The notes: generated by a model from the sequence alone, not told the origin. Shown: positions 10,775 through 20,172, numbered from the stretch's first letter. The stretch is 47,219 nt of DNA from Myxococcus xanthus (GCF_013116825.1 NZ_JABFNS010000066.1:1-47219), one strand, 5' to 3'. Program-made: numbers and translations.

Positions 10775-12355
10775 ATGAGCCTTCCCGACCACACGCTGTT
10801 CCGAACGCCTGGTGCGCCAGACGAGCAGGGAGCGGGCACGATATTCTTCGAGCATCATGCCAACGGCGCGCTGAAAGTGAGAGGGGCGGCAACGGTGGCG
10901 GCGCTCGAGGCCGCCATCGCGTCGGAGCTGCTTGACGGCGTCACGGATCTCACGATCGAGGCGAAGTGCGCGTTGCCCGCCTTGCCGGCGAACGCCGACC
11001 GGCTCTCGGCGCTCACGCGCGTGTGTATCGCGTCGTCCGCCTTCGTCGACTGGTCGAGCCTCTATCGGCTCAAGCGCGTCGAGCGCCTGATCGTGGACAA
11101 GGACGTGAGCGCGCTCGGCGACGGCATCGCCGCGATGCGTGGACTGCGCAGGTTCGAGTCGGACCGCGCGAAGAAACTGGTCGGGCTGCCGAACGACTTC
11201 GCGTCGCTCGCGCTCGAGCGCGCGAACGTGGCGGCGCCGCTGGTGGACGCGCTCGTCACGGCGACGGAGGCGATGCCTTCATTCCTGATCGCGTCGCGGG
11301 CCGAGCTCGGCGTGGAGCTAGCGGACGACGCGCTCACGGTCGGCGCGCGGAGCAAGCTCGGCGCGCGCTGGACGGGCACGAGCCAAGCGGACGTGCTGCG
11401 ACACCTCCGCGACTCAGGGCGGCTCGCCGCGATCACGCGGGTGTTCCTCGACGCGGGCAGCGAACTCTCGGCGTGGCCGACCGACGTGCCTCTGCCGAGC
11501 GTGCGCTACCTGCGCGTGAAGTCCCCCGAGCTTCGCGAGTGGTCGAGCGTGCTCGCGCTCGAGGCGATTGAGGTGCTCTCGCTCGAGGGCTCTGCGGGCG
11601 GTGTGCTCGACGGCCTGTCGCGGCTGCCTCGTCTCCGCGAGTTCCACGTACGTTCGAAGGGGCTCGACGCGCTGCCCGCCGATCTGCCGGAGGCGCCGAG
11701 CCTCGAGGAGGTCGTGGTGCCGGCGCCGCTGCGTGCGGGGCTCGCGCCTTTCGAGGAGGCCCGTCGAGCGCGACGGGTCACGCGCGCGCTCGCGCGCTTC
11801 GAGGCCTGGCTCGCCGAGCACGTGCCCCACTACCTCGCGGGCCTCGCGCCCGGTCGCACCGACTTCGTCGACGCGGAGGTCACGCTCGGTCGTCCGCTTC
11901 CCCGCGAGCTGCGCGCGCTCTACGCTTGGCGCGACGGCGATCGGCGCGACGACGGACGCTTCGTTTTCTGGCGATCGTTCGCGTCGCTCACTGACGCGCT
12001 CGCGCGCGGGGCGGAGCTCGGCGCGATGGCGCGCGCGGGCGAGTGGAAGGAGGGTGGCGTGCAGCCGCCGGCGGTGTGGGCCGAGCGGTGGTTCCCGGTG
12101 CTCCGCTGGGACAACGGCTGGCATCTCGTGGTGGACCTCTCGGGGAGCTGGCGTGGTCCGGCGGGACAAGTGATCGACGTCTGGATGAAGGACAACGACC
12201 GAGTGGTCCGCGCGCCGGATCTGGCGACCTACCTCGAGGCGATGGTGGACGCGCTCGCGCACGGTGTGACCACCGACGGCGACGTCGCGCTGCGCGTGCA
12301 ACCCACGTCCGCGCGCGGCTACCCGATCCGAAAGACGGTCCGAGACACGCCCTGA
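10775..12355 (+). CDS. Leucine-rich N-terminus plus SMI1/KNR4 (SUKH) domain protein
   Basis: 526 residues. The first two thirds resemble irregular leucine-rich repeats (for example VLSLEGSAGGVLDGLSRLPRLREFHV in pieces, and PSVRYLRVKSPELREWSSV). The C-terminal part (about 365-500) is an SMI1/KNR4 domain with LGRPLPRELRALYAWRDG and a later WFPVLRWDNGWHLVVDL. SUKH proteins often serve as immunity proteins against secreted toxins, or as general protein-binding modules; no toxin gene is next to it. Codon use differs from its neighbours: Leu is mostly CTC, Ser mostly TCG, and rare ATA, AGA and CTT codons occur, which suggests transfer from another lineage. The ATG at 10775 has no clear ribosome-binding site; the frame is open further upstream but that part overlaps the IS remnant. 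Confidence 0.75.
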   Translation: MSLPDHTLFRTPGAPDEQGAGTIFFEHHANGALKVRGAATVAALEAAIASELLDGVTDLTIEAKCALPALPANADRLSALTRVCIASSAFVDWSSLYRLKRVERLIVDKDVSALGDGIAAMRGLRRFESDRAKKLVGLPNDFASLALERANVAAPLVDALVTATEAMPSFLIASRAELGVELADDALTVGARSKLGARWTGTSQADVLRHLRDSGRLAAITRVFLDAGSELSAWPTDVPLPSVRYLRVKSPELREWSSVLALEAIEVLSLEGSAGGVLDGLSRLPRLREFHVRSKGLDALPADLPEAPSLEEVVVPAPLRAGLAPFEEARRARRVTRALARFEAWLAEHVPHYLAGLAPGRTDFVDAEVTLGRPLPRELRALYAWRDGDRRDDGRFVFWRSFASLTDALARGAELGAMARAGEWKEGGVQPPAVWAERWFPVLRWDNGWHLVVDLSGSWRGPAGQVIDVWMKDNDRVVRAPDLATYLEAMVDALAHGVTTDGDVALRVQPTSARGYPIRKTVRDTP

Positions 12356-12883
12356 GCGTTCGACTCGGGCCAGTCGACGCGCGCTCCGTGCGGGAAATAG
12401 CTCGAACGGTTGCACGTCGTTTCGGCGAGCGTTCGCTTGGCCGATGATCATTCGGCGACGTAGCGAACAATGCCTCTCTCCCGCCCAGCCCTTCGCGGTC
12501 GATTTCACGCGCTCGAAGTCGATCGCTGGGGTCTCACCCCGTCGGCCACCCGCAACTCGTCTCGCAGTGACACCAGCGCGTGCCATTTGACGGCCGCTGG
12601 CCGTGACTGGCTAGTGGAGGGGCCTCGTCAGCCGCCAGTCGCCGCAGAAGCTGGCAGCTGGAGTCAGCCACCCGCACGCTAGTGAACTCTTCCAGCAATG
12701 CTCCCAACTCAAGGCACATACCACATCAGGGGCAATGCTCTGCCCTTGCATGGACCACAGGGGAATCACGTCTTTGTGCCGAACAGCAATCTTCCTGGCA
12801 ATGTCATCCACCTCGTCCCCGAGGTTCGCACCTCGATTCGTGCTTGGGTTCTGGTAGCAGCACGCACAACCCAACAGTCTGAA
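12356..12883 (+). other. Intergenic stretch with probable gene debris
   Basis: 528 bases without an intact gene. On the minus strand, two overlapping frames (12534-12719 and 12611-12874) carry protein-like but short pieces. One reads LLEEFTSVRVADSSCQLL, which loosely resembles the first catalytic-Asp region of IS4-type transposases; the other reads DEVDDIARKIAVRHKDVI. They would need a frameshift to join. Base composition from about 12700 is lower in GC than the surroundings. I see no tRNA, terminator or intact promoter here. The transposase reading is weak. Confidence 0.3.
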
Positions 12884-15800
12884 TCAGTGCCTCGTCCGGG
12901 GCCCCTCCTCTTCCCCAGGAGGAGCCAGCCGCTGGGACAACAGCCCCAGCAACTCCTGGGTCGACAGCCGTCCCGCCGCGTCCTTCCCTTCCAGCACCCC
13001 CGCCACCAGCGCGCGCTTGTGCTCGTGCAGCGACAGCATCTGCTCCTCGATGGTCCCCCGCGTCACCAGGCGGTACACCGTCACCGGCCGGTCCTGCCCA
13101 ATCCGGTGCGCGCGGTCGGAGGCCTGGTCCTCCACGGCGGGGTTCCACCACGGGTCCAGGTGAATCACCGTGGTCGCCGCCGTGAGATTCAGCCCGAAGC
13201 CACCGGCCTTGAGCGAAATCAGGAACAGCGGCACGTCTCCCTCCTGGAACGCGCGCACCCGCTCCGCACGAGCCCCCGCGGGCGTCTGCCCATCCAGGTA
13301 CTCGTAATCAATCCCCTCCGCGTCCAGCACCTCGCGCACCAGCGCCAGGTGGGAGGTGAACTGGCTGAACACGAGCGCGCGATGCCCCTCCGCGCGGAGC
13401 TCCCGCACCAGCTCCATGAACCGCTCCAGCTTGGCCGACTCCAGCTTCGACCCGGCGTCATATAGCCGCGGATGTGACGCCAGGAGCCGCAGCCGTGTGA
13501 GCGCCGCCAGAATCTCGATGCGCCGCTCCTGCTCCTTCATCTTCGGCTTGCGCGTCTCCAAATCAGAGAGCGCCGCCAGCCGAGCGTCCTCGTAGAGCGC
13601 CCACTCCTCCGACGAGAGGACAATGGGCACCCGGATGTCCGTCCGAGGAGGAAGCTGCGCCTCCACCTGCGCCTTCGTCCGGCGCAGCAGGAAGGGCTGG
13701 AGCACCCGGGCCAGCGCGGGCGCGGCCGTCGGGTCCACGCCCCGCTCAATCGGCGCGGCGAAGCGCGAACGGAACGCCTCCCAGCTCCCGAGCAGCCCCG
13801 AGAAGACGACGGCGAAGAGACTCCACAGCTCGCCCAGGTGGTTCTCCAGCGGCGTGCCCGACAGCGCGAACTTGAAGTCCCCCTGGAGCGCCCGCGCAGC
13901 CCGGAAGCGGTGCGTCGTCGCGTTCTTCAACGTCTGCGCTTCATCGAAGATGATGGTGGAGAAGCGCAGCTTCGACAGCCGCTCGATGTCCCGCGTGAGC
14001 AGGCCATAGCTCAACACCAGCACGTCCTTGGGCCCCAGTTGCTCCAACGTCCGGCCCCGGTCCGTAGCATCCGAGAACAGCGTCATCCGCAGCGACGGCG
14101 CGAAGCGCTTCGCCTCGTCCATCCAGTTGAAGGCCACCGACGTCGGCGCCAGCACCAGCGCGGGCCCCAGCTTGCTCCGGTCCAGGAGCACCGTCAGCGC
14201 CTGCACCGTCTTGCCCAAGCCCATGTCGTCCGCGAGCACCCCACCCGCGCCCCATGAAGCCAGCCGCGTCAGCCAGCGGAAGCCCTCCAACTGGTAATCG
14301 CGCAGCGCCGTCTTCAGTCCCGAGGGAACCCGCGGCTTCAGCTCCTTCGCCGCGAAGATGCGCTCCACCAGGGACTGCCACGTCTTGTCCGCCTCCACCT
14401 CGGCGCCCGCGTCCTCGAGCGCCGTGAGCGTCTCCACCGAGGAGGGCCCCACCTCCAGGCCATGGCGCGTGGCATGCGCATGGTCCGCCAGCCGCTCCAG
14501 GTGCTCCCGCAGCGCGCCTTCAATCTCCACGTAGGACGTCGAGTCCACCTGGACGAAACGTTCCTTCCGCCGCGCCGCATCGAGCAGCCGCGCCAACTCC
14601 ACTCGCTCGCCTTCCACGGAGAGCCCACCCAGCACGCCAAACCAGTCCCGCTTCCGCTCCAGGATGACCTTCAGCGCCGAAGGCGCGGCGGCATGGAACA
14701 GCCGCACCGGCGCCCCCACCCACTCCAGCTCCGGCTTCGGCTCCAGCTCCACACAGGCCGCGAGCACCGCGAGGCCCCCCTGCGCGCTGGTGAAGCGGAA
14801 GGTGAAGGGCAGCTCCTCGGGCTCCGCCGTGTCGAGCGGCAACCGGGCCTGAAGCAACTCCGCCGCGTCGCGCTCCTGAACGAAGTCACGCACCGCGTGC
14901 ACGGCCCCCGTCCCTCTCCGGACGTGGACGTCGCGTGCCCCCTCGCCCGGAATGAACGTGGGACTGTCCGGCAACGGGCGCGTGCGCAGCTCCACACGGA
15001 CCGCCCCGCTCGCATGCGCCTCCATGCGCACCACGGGGGCGTAGCGCAGCGGCACCGACTCCCCCAAGACGCTCCGAGGCAGCGCCACCGGCACGCGCAG
15101 GGAGAGCTTCGACAACTGGTCCAGCAACGCGACGTGGCTCTCCGGCGGAAACGCATTGCCGTGGCGGTTCAGCGCCGTCAGCAGCGCGCGGACCTCGGGG
15201 CCCGCGTCCAGCACCGTGAGTACCCGCTGGCTTTCATCCCAGACGTAGAGCCCCTCATCCGGCTGAGACTTGCGCACCCGCTCCAGCATCGCCGTGGGCA
15301 GCATCGCGCCATCCACCCCCGCGCTCACGATGACCACGCCGTCCCGGTCCTCGGCGACGAGCCCGACCTTCGCGCGCTCGATGCGCACCAGCAGGTCCGG
15401 GTTCTCATCCAGGTGGATGCGGGGATGCCCCACCAGTTCGAAGAGCAGCGCGCGCGACGCGGGGGCCTCCGACTCCGGCAGCAACGCCGCCAGGCGCGCG
15501 TCCGCCGCCGACAATTGCGAGCCATGGTCCTGCAGCAGCTTGCGCCGGCTCACCTTCGCGCCCGTGCTGCGCTGGCCCTTCTTGTTGCGCTTGTGCACGT
15601 AGGCCGCGAGCTCCACGCCGTACCCGTTGATGACGTCCAGCCGCCAGGAGACCTCGCCACCTCCAGGTCCACCGGGACTGTCGTCAACGGCCCGCTCCAG
15701 CGCCCGCAGCGAGCGCTCCCAACCGGGACGGACCAGCTCCTCGAGCTCCTCTCCAAAGGACTCGGACCAGGGCTGGCGCAACCACAGCAGCGCCGTGTCA

Positions 15801-16429
15801 ATGGCCGCCAGCAGGTGGACGCAGAACGTCGCGCCACAGGAGCAGTCCCCCGTCACCTCGGTGGGAGCGAAAATCAGCCGGGCCTCGGGAAGGATGAAGC
15901 CCGCATGCGCCCCCACAGGCAGCTCGGAGATGCGCGTCTCGCGGAGACGGAAGCCTGGGAGCGGCGCGTCATACTGCATCAGGTCCGGCACCAGCGCGTG
16001 CAGGGGCCGGGGAGCGACGGACTCGGGAACGCGCGCACGCAGCGCCAGCAGCAGGCCATGGACGCGGTGCGTGCGGGACTCGGCGGGCGGAGCGAGCCGC
16101 TCCTCGAGCGAAGCCCGCGACGACTCCGCCCCCAGCCGCTCCGCCTCCACGAAGCGCCAGGCGAGCGTGGGCAGCAGCTCCTTCATCCGGGGAGACGGCA
16201 TCGCCTCTGTCATCCAACGCGACAGCGAGTCCGTGCTCAGCAGCTCCACGAGCCTGCGGCGGGCGAGCACGGGACGCGCCTGGGGCAGCCAGGCCGCGTC
16301 CACCAGCGGCATCAGCACCGCCAGGCTCAGCCGCGACAAGTGCTCGAGCCCCTGCGCCCGTAGCCACGCCAGCGCGTCACGGGTCGTATCGAACAAGGGA
16401 GTCACGGGCTTCTCGGGCGGCTCGGACAT
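12884..16429 (-). CDS. SWIM zinc-finger SNF2-family helicase/ATPase
   Basis: 1181 residues. A SWIM-type zinc site lies at about residues 195-215 (CSCGATFCVH: CxC then CxH). The C-terminal 500 residues are a SWI2/SNF2 motor: motif I DDMGLGKTVQ, motif II FDEAQTLKN (DEAQ), motif III ALSGTPLEN, and helicase-C motifs GGFGLNLTAA and SDRAHRIGQ. Proteins of this build remodel protein-DNA complexes with ATP; their role in bacteria is little known. The start is ATG at 16429. The open frame goes on for 195 more codons upstream, but these overlap the divergent lipoprotein gene and look like antisense. No clear ribosome-binding site. Confidence 0.92.
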   Translation of the reverse strand: MSEPPEKPVTPLFDTTRDALAWLRAQGLEHLSRLSLAVLMPLVDAAWLPQARPVLARRRLVELLSTDSLSRWMTEAMPSPRMKELLPTLAWRFVEAERLGAESSRASLEERLAPPAESRTHRVHGLLLALRARVPESVAPRPLHALVPDLMQYDAPLPGFRLRETRISELPVGAHAGFILPEARLIFAPTEVTGDCSCGATFCVHLLAAIDTALLWLRQPWSESFGEELEELVRPGWERSLRALERAVDDSPGGPGGGEVSWRLDVINGYGVELAAYVHKRNKKGQRSTGAKVSRRKLLQDHGSQLSAADARLAALLPESEAPASRALLFELVGHPRIHLDENPDLLVRIERAKVGLVAEDRDGVVIVSAGVDGAMLPTAMLERVRKSQPDEGLYVWDESQRVLTVLDAGPEVRALLTALNRHGNAFPPESHVALLDQLSKLSLRVPVALPRSVLGESVPLRYAPVVRMEAHASGAVRVELRTRPLPDSPTFIPGEGARDVHVRRGTGAVHAVRDFVQERDAAELLQARLPLDTAEPEELPFTFRFTSAQGGLAVLAACVELEPKPELEWVGAPVRLFHAAAPSALKVILERKRDWFGVLGGLSVEGERVELARLLDAARRKERFVQVDSTSYVEIEGALREHLERLADHAHATRHGLEVGPSSVETLTALEDAGAEVEADKTWQSLVERIFAAKELKPRVPSGLKTALRDYQLEGFRWLTRLASWGAGGVLADDMGLGKTVQALTVLLDRSKLGPALVLAPTSVAFNWMDEAKRFAPSLRMTLFSDATDRGRTLEQLGPKDVLVLSYGLLTRDIERLSKLRFSTIIFDEAQTLKNATTHRFRAARALQGDFKFALSGTPLENHLGELWSLFAVVFSGLLGSWEAFRSRFAAPIERGVDPTAAPALARVLQPFLLRRTKAQVEAQLPPRTDIRVPIVLSSEEWALYEDARLAALSDLETRKPKMKEQERRIEILAALTRLRLLASHPRLYDAGSKLESAKLERFMELVRELRAEGHRALVFSQFTSHLALVREVLDAEGIDYEYLDGQTPAGARAERVRAFQEGDVPLFLISLKAGGFGLNLTAATTVIHLDPWWNPAVEDQASDRAHRIGQDRPVTVYRLVTRGTIEEQMLSLHEHKRALVAGVLEGKDAAGRLSTQELLGLLSQRLAPPGEEEGPRTRH

Positions 16430-16667
16430 GCACCCGCTTCTTCGCAAAGCACGCACGAAACGCAAGCAGACCCGTGACGCGAGGACGCAAGACGGCGGGT
16501 CGCCCAGCACGGCGCCGCCACGCGGAGCCCGCCCAGACTTCGCCGGACGCGTCAAGACGCAGGTCGACGTGTATCTCGCCCAGTCGGCCTCGAAGCGGCC
16601 GGGTGACGTACTTGAATGACCTCGCCTGCTTCGATATCCCGCGAGGGCTGCCAAGGAGCGTCCCCGC

Positions 16668-17687
16668 GTGAAGCAAAGCGTGTTTGGTCTGGTCGTCGCC
16701 CTTTCACTGACCGCCTGCAAGGAAGAGCCCCGTGGGAAGATGGAGCCCATTCCCCGCCCGCCGGGGATGAAGGACGCTCCGCCTCCCGCGGAGGCCGCCC
16801 CCGCGGCTGCCGCGGAGCCGCCCGTGGACCCCTCGAAGGTGGTCCTCCGGTGGAAGATTGCCCAGGGCGCCCCCACGTCGTACCGGCTCGACATCGAGCG
16901 CAGCGGCGGCGCGCCCGCCAGCACCGAGGAAGCCGCGCCCCCCAAGAGCGCCAAGGGCAAGGAGAAGCCCGCCCCCGTCGCCGCGGCCACCGCGGCCCTG
17001 CCCGGGCCCGTCACCTACTTCATGGAGCGGACCGACTCGGGTGACTACCGCCTCCGCGTCGTCCCCGTGGGCGGCAACGTCGACGCGGACACGGCCACGC
17101 TGAGCGAGCGCGGCTTCGTGCTCGACGGCCTGCAGGGCGCCACCCGCAACACCGCCACCCTGGTGCTGGAGCTGCCGAGAGATCCGGTGGGCACCGGTGA
17201 CGCGTGGTCGCTCGGCACCGAGCTGATCCTCATGGAGGCGCTGGGGCCCCAGTTCCAGGCTGGCCAGCCCGAGCGGAGCAACCGCGTGAAGCTCGCCAGC
17301 CTGACGCCCGCCGACGGGGGCGAGCAGGTGGCCACGCTGGAGTACAACATCTCCGAGAAGCTGGCCGGCAAGGTCCGCGGGAAGGAGGAGCCCCCCACCT
17401 CGCCCGCGCGCGCCGAAGAGGAAGACGCGGAGGCGGACGAATCGGGCCGCCCCCGGCCCCGGGCCACGCCCGAAACCAGCGCCAGCGCCGAGGTGAGCAT
17501 CACCGGCCGCGGCGAGTTCCTGGTGAAGGCCGGGCGGTGGCGCTCCTGGGAGGGCACCGTCACCTCGGTGACGAAGGGCGCCTTTCCCACCGCCGCGCTC
17601 CAGGTGCCCACGGGCGCGCTGAAGCTGCGCCTCACCGCGGTGGAATCGGCTCCCGCGCCGGCGCCGACGGCCCAACCACAGCAGTAG
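16668..17687 (+). CDS. Predicted lipoprotein of unknown function
   Basis: 339 residues. A short signal peptide ends in the lipobox LTAC (Cys 17), so it is an outer- or inner-membrane lipoprotein. A Pro/Ala/Glu-rich linker (about 20-55) precedes a soluble domain that begins with VVLRWKIAQGAPTSYRLDIE. A low-complexity acidic/Arg-rich insert (about 245-270) and a Pro/Ala-rich tail interrupt or end it. I do not recognise a family with confidence. The start is a GTG with AAGGAG nine bases upstream. Its 3' end overlaps convergent hemH by 56 bases. Confidence 0.8.
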   Translation: MKQSVFGLVVALSLTACKEEPRGKMEPIPRPPGMKDAPPPAEAAPAAAAEPPVDPSKVVLRWKIAQGAPTSYRLDIERSGGAPASTEEAAPPKSAKGKEKPAPVAAATAALPGPVTYFMERTDSGDYRLRVVPVGGNVDADTATLSERGFVLDGLQGATRNTATLVLELPRDPVGTGDAWSLGTELILMEALGPQFQAGQPERSNRVKLASLTPADGGEQVATLEYNISEKLAGKVRGKEEPPTSPARAEEEDAEADESGRPRPRATPETSASAEVSITGRGEFLVKAGRWRSWEGTVTSVTKGAFPTAALQVPTGALKLRLTAVESAPAPAPTAQPQQ

Positions 17688-18726
17688 GCGGCCCGTCCGA
17701 CTCGCGCACCATGCGCACCACGGCGTCCACCCAGGCCGGGTGGGCGTTGAGGGAGGGGACCAGCGTCAGCGACTCCCCTCCCGCCTCCAGGAACTGCTCT
17801 CGCGCGCGGAGGCCAATCTCCTCCAGCGTCTCCAGGCAGTCCGCCACGAAGGCCGGGCACATCACCGCCAGGCGCTTCACGCCCTTCTTCGCCAGCTCCG
17901 GCAACACCACGTCCGTGTACGGCTTCACCCACGGCGTGCGGCCCAGCCGCGACTGGAAGGACACGCTCCACCCATCCGCCGGCAGGCCCAACCGCTGGGC
18001 CAGCCCCCGCGCCGTCGCGTAGCTCTGCGCGCGGTAGCAGTGACGGTTGGCGTCCGTCATGGCGTCGCAGCACGAGGCGGTGGACAGGCAGTGCGTCCCC
18101 GTGGGGTCGCTCTTGCGCATGTGCCGCTCCGGCAGGCCATGGAAGCTGAAGAGCACGTAGTCGGCGCGCGCGTCGTCAATCACCGGCCGCGCCACGGCGG
18201 TGAAGGCATCCAGGAAGCCTGGGTGCTCGAAGAAGGCGGGCACCGCGCGCACGAAGGGCACATCCCACGACTGGGCCAGCACCTCATAGGTGCGCGCCAG
18301 CGAGGACGCGGTGGAGGACGCCGCCTCCTGCGGGTACAGCGGCAGCACGGTGAACTCCGACACGCCGCGCGCCTTGAGCGCCGCGATGCCGTCCGGGATG
18401 GAGGGCGAGCCATACCGCATGGCCAGCGCCACCTCGTATTCCCCCGCCAGCCGCTCGGAGACCTGGGCCGCCAGGGCCTGGCTGTACACGAGCAGCGGCG
18501 AGCCCTCCTTCATCCAGATTTGGCGGTACGCCTCCGCGCTCTTCGCCGGACGCATCGGCAGGATGATGAAGTTGAGCAGCGCCCAGCGGCCCAGCGGGTG
18601 GATGTCGATGACGCGCGGGTCATTGAGGAACTCGCGCAGGTAGCGGCGCACGGGCCCCGTCTGCGGGGCATCCGGCGTCCCCAGGTTGACGAGCAGCAGC
18701 CCTCGCTTCGAAGTGGGCGTTGGCAT
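17632..18726 (-). CDS. hemH: Ferrochelatase with internal [2Fe-2S] cysteine cluster
   Basis: 364 residues. It inserts Fe(II) into protoporphyrin IX to give haem. Family motifs are LLLVNLGTPDAP, LPLYPQ, the catalytic His in SFHGLPERH (about H196) and FQSRLGRTPWVKPYT. Four cysteines (213, 219, 220, 230) sit within 18 residues between THC and RHCYRAQ. This matches the internal [2Fe-2S] cluster ligands described for M. xanthus ferrochelatase, in contrast to the C-terminal ligands of other groups. Its ATG overlaps the stop of apaG by one base, so the two are probably cotranscribed. A proline-rich tail of about 15 residues overlaps the convergent lipoprotein gene. Confidence 0.96.
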   Translation of the reverse strand: MPTPTSKRGLLLVNLGTPDAPQTGPVRRYLREFLNDPRVIDIHPLGRWALLNFIILPMRPAKSAEAYRQIWMKEGSPLLVYSQALAAQVSERLAGEYEVALAMRYGSPSIPDGIAALKARGVSEFTVLPLYPQEAASSTASSLARTYEVLAQSWDVPFVRAVPAFFEHPGFLDAFTAVARPVIDDARADYVLFSFHGLPERHMRKSDPTGTHCLSTASCCDAMTDANRHCYRAQSYATARGLAQRLGLPADGWSVSFQSRLGRTPWVKPYTDVVLPELAKKGVKRLAVMCPAFVADCLETLEEIGLRAREQFLEAGGESLTLVPSLNAHPAWVDAVVRMVRESDGPPTAVVGPSAPAREPIPPR

Positions 18727-19112
18727 CAGTGCAGGGAGTTGGGAAGGGTGAGCGCGAACTCGGCGATGCGCGCCTCGAAGTGCGTGCCGTCCGGCCGCAC
18801 CATGTCATAGGTGCCGCGCATGGTGCCGAAGGGCGTGCGCAGCATGGCCCAGCTCGTGTACTCGAACCGCTCTCCGGGCCCCAGGTGGGGCTGGCGGCCC
18901 ACCACGCCCTCGCCCCTCACCTCTTCCACCTTGCCCGTGGCATCGGTGATGACCCAATGGCGCGCGTTGAGCTGCGCCGGCGCGTCGCCCTCGTTGGCAA
19001 TCTCCACCGTGTACATGAAGGCGAACTGCCCGGACTCCGGAGCACTGCGCTCCGGCCAGTAGGCGGGCTTCACGGTGATGCGGATGCCGTCGGTGATGGC
19101 GCTGGAGGACAT
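18726..19112 (-). CDS. apaG: ApaG (DUF525) protein
   Basis: 128 residues, a single ApaG domain with an immunoglobulin-like fold: GIRITVKPAYWPE, FMYTVEIANEG, LNARHWVITDATG and the C-terminal MRGTYDMVRPDG. The family is linked to Co/Mg tolerance in enterobacteria and is found fused to F-box proteins in animals; its molecular role is not settled. The ATG at 19112 was chosen because CTGGGGG lies just upstream; an in-frame start 36 bases earlier would only add a non-conserved leader. It is first in a pair with hemH. Confidence 0.93.
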   Translation of the reverse strand: MSSSAITDGIRITVKPAYWPERSAPESGQFAFMYTVEIANEGDAPAQLNARHWVITDATGKVEEVRGEGVVGRQPHLGPGERFEYTSWAMLRTPFGTMRGTYDMVRPDGTHFEARIAEFALTLPNSLH

Positions 19113-19182
19113 GCCCCCAGATTTGGCGGTAACGGCGGCCACTTGCAAGGAAAACGCCGGGTTGGAAGCCCCAGCGCCCTGC

Positions 19183-20133
19183 CTAGAGCTTGGCGCTTTC
19201 CCGGTCCTGTCCGGGCTCGGGCTGCTTCGGCCAGACCAGCGAGGCGATGATGGCGGCCACCAGCACGCCGGCGATCACGCCCAGCGAGATGCCAATGGGG
19301 ACGTGGATGTCGAAGAAGGTGATGAGCATCTTCACGCCCACGAAGCCCAGAATCGCGCTCAGGCCCACCTTCAGGAAGTGGAACTTCTCCATCAGGCTGG
19401 CCACGACGAAGAACAGCGAGCGCAGGCCCAGGATGGCGCACACGTTGGACGTGTAGATGATGAAGGCGTCCTGGCTGATGCCCAGCACCGCGGGGATGGA
19501 GTCCAGCGCGAAGAGCAGGTCCGTGGCCTCCACCACCAGCAGCACGATGAACAGCGGCGTGAACTTGCTGCGGCCGTCCTCCTGCACCATGAAGCGGCTG
19601 CCTTCACCCAGCCGGGCCACCGGCAGCACCCGGCGCGCGAACTTCACGATGCCCTTCTGCTCCGGGTCCATCTCCTCGTCCTTGGACACCAGCATCTTCA
19701 CCGCGGTGAAGACGAGGAACGCGCCGAACAGGTAGATGAGCCAGTGGAACTGCTTCACCAGCGCCGTGCCGGCGATGATGAGGCCAGCGCGCATGACGAA
19801 CGCGCCCAGGATGCCCCAGAAGAGCACCCGGTGCTGGTGCTCGGGCGCCACCCGGAAGTAGCTGAACACCATCAGGAAGACGAAGAGGTTGTCGACGGAG
19901 AGCGCGTACTCCACCACGTACGCCGTCAACCACTGGAGCCCCACGGTGGGCCCCTGGTAGTGCCAGATGCCCGCGCAGAAAATCAGGCTGAGGGTAATCC
20001 ACACCAGCGTCCAGAGGCCCGCCTCCTTCGGCGTCACCGCATGCGCCTTGCGGTGGAACAGCCCCAGGTCCAGCGCGAGCATCGCGAGGACGAAGACGTT
20101 GAAACCCACCCAGAGCGCGACTTGCGTGTTCAC
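19183..20133 (-). CDS. TerC-family integral membrane protein
   Basis: 316 residues with about nine hydrophobic segments and the TerC/Alx hallmarks VEYALSVDNLFVF near residue 75 and VEATDLLFALDSIPA near residue 210, whose acidic residues lie in the membrane and are thought to bind metal ions. Homologues export Mn(II) or metallate secreted enzymes. The start is GTG with AGGA about nine bases upstream. I looked for the yybP-ykoY manganese riboswitch upstream and did not see it; a hairpin is listed separately. Confidence 0.93.
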   Translation of the reverse strand: MNTQVALWVGFNVFVLAMLALDLGLFHRKAHAVTPKEAGLWTLVWITLSLIFCAGIWHYQGPTVGLQWLTAYVVEYALSVDNLFVFLMVFSYFRVAPEHQHRVLFWGILGAFVMRAGLIIAGTALVKQFHWLIYLFGAFLVFTAVKMLVSKDEEMDPEQKGIVKFARRVLPVARLGEGSRFMVQEDGRSKFTPLFIVLLVVEATDLLFALDSIPAVLGISQDAFIIYTSNVCAILGLRSLFFVVASLMEKFHFLKVGLSAILGFVGVKMLITFFDIHVPIGISLGVIAGVLVAAIIASLVWPKQPEPGQDRESAKL

Positions 20134-20172
20134 GTAGCAATCCTGTTGCAGGGTATGACGGGGCGCACCCTA

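Noticed and set aside
12698..13465. 255-codon plus-strand frame starting in the debris region
   Set aside because: Most of it is antisense to the C-terminus of the SNF2 gene and has shadow composition.
14462..16363. 633-codon frame antisense to the SNF2 gene
   Set aside because: No motif, shadow composition, and the SNF2 motor lies on the other strand.
16430..17014. 195-codon N-terminal extension of the SNF2 protein
   Set aside because: It overlaps the divergent lipoprotein gene, which has a signal peptide and a ribosome-binding site; the extension has no conserved feature.
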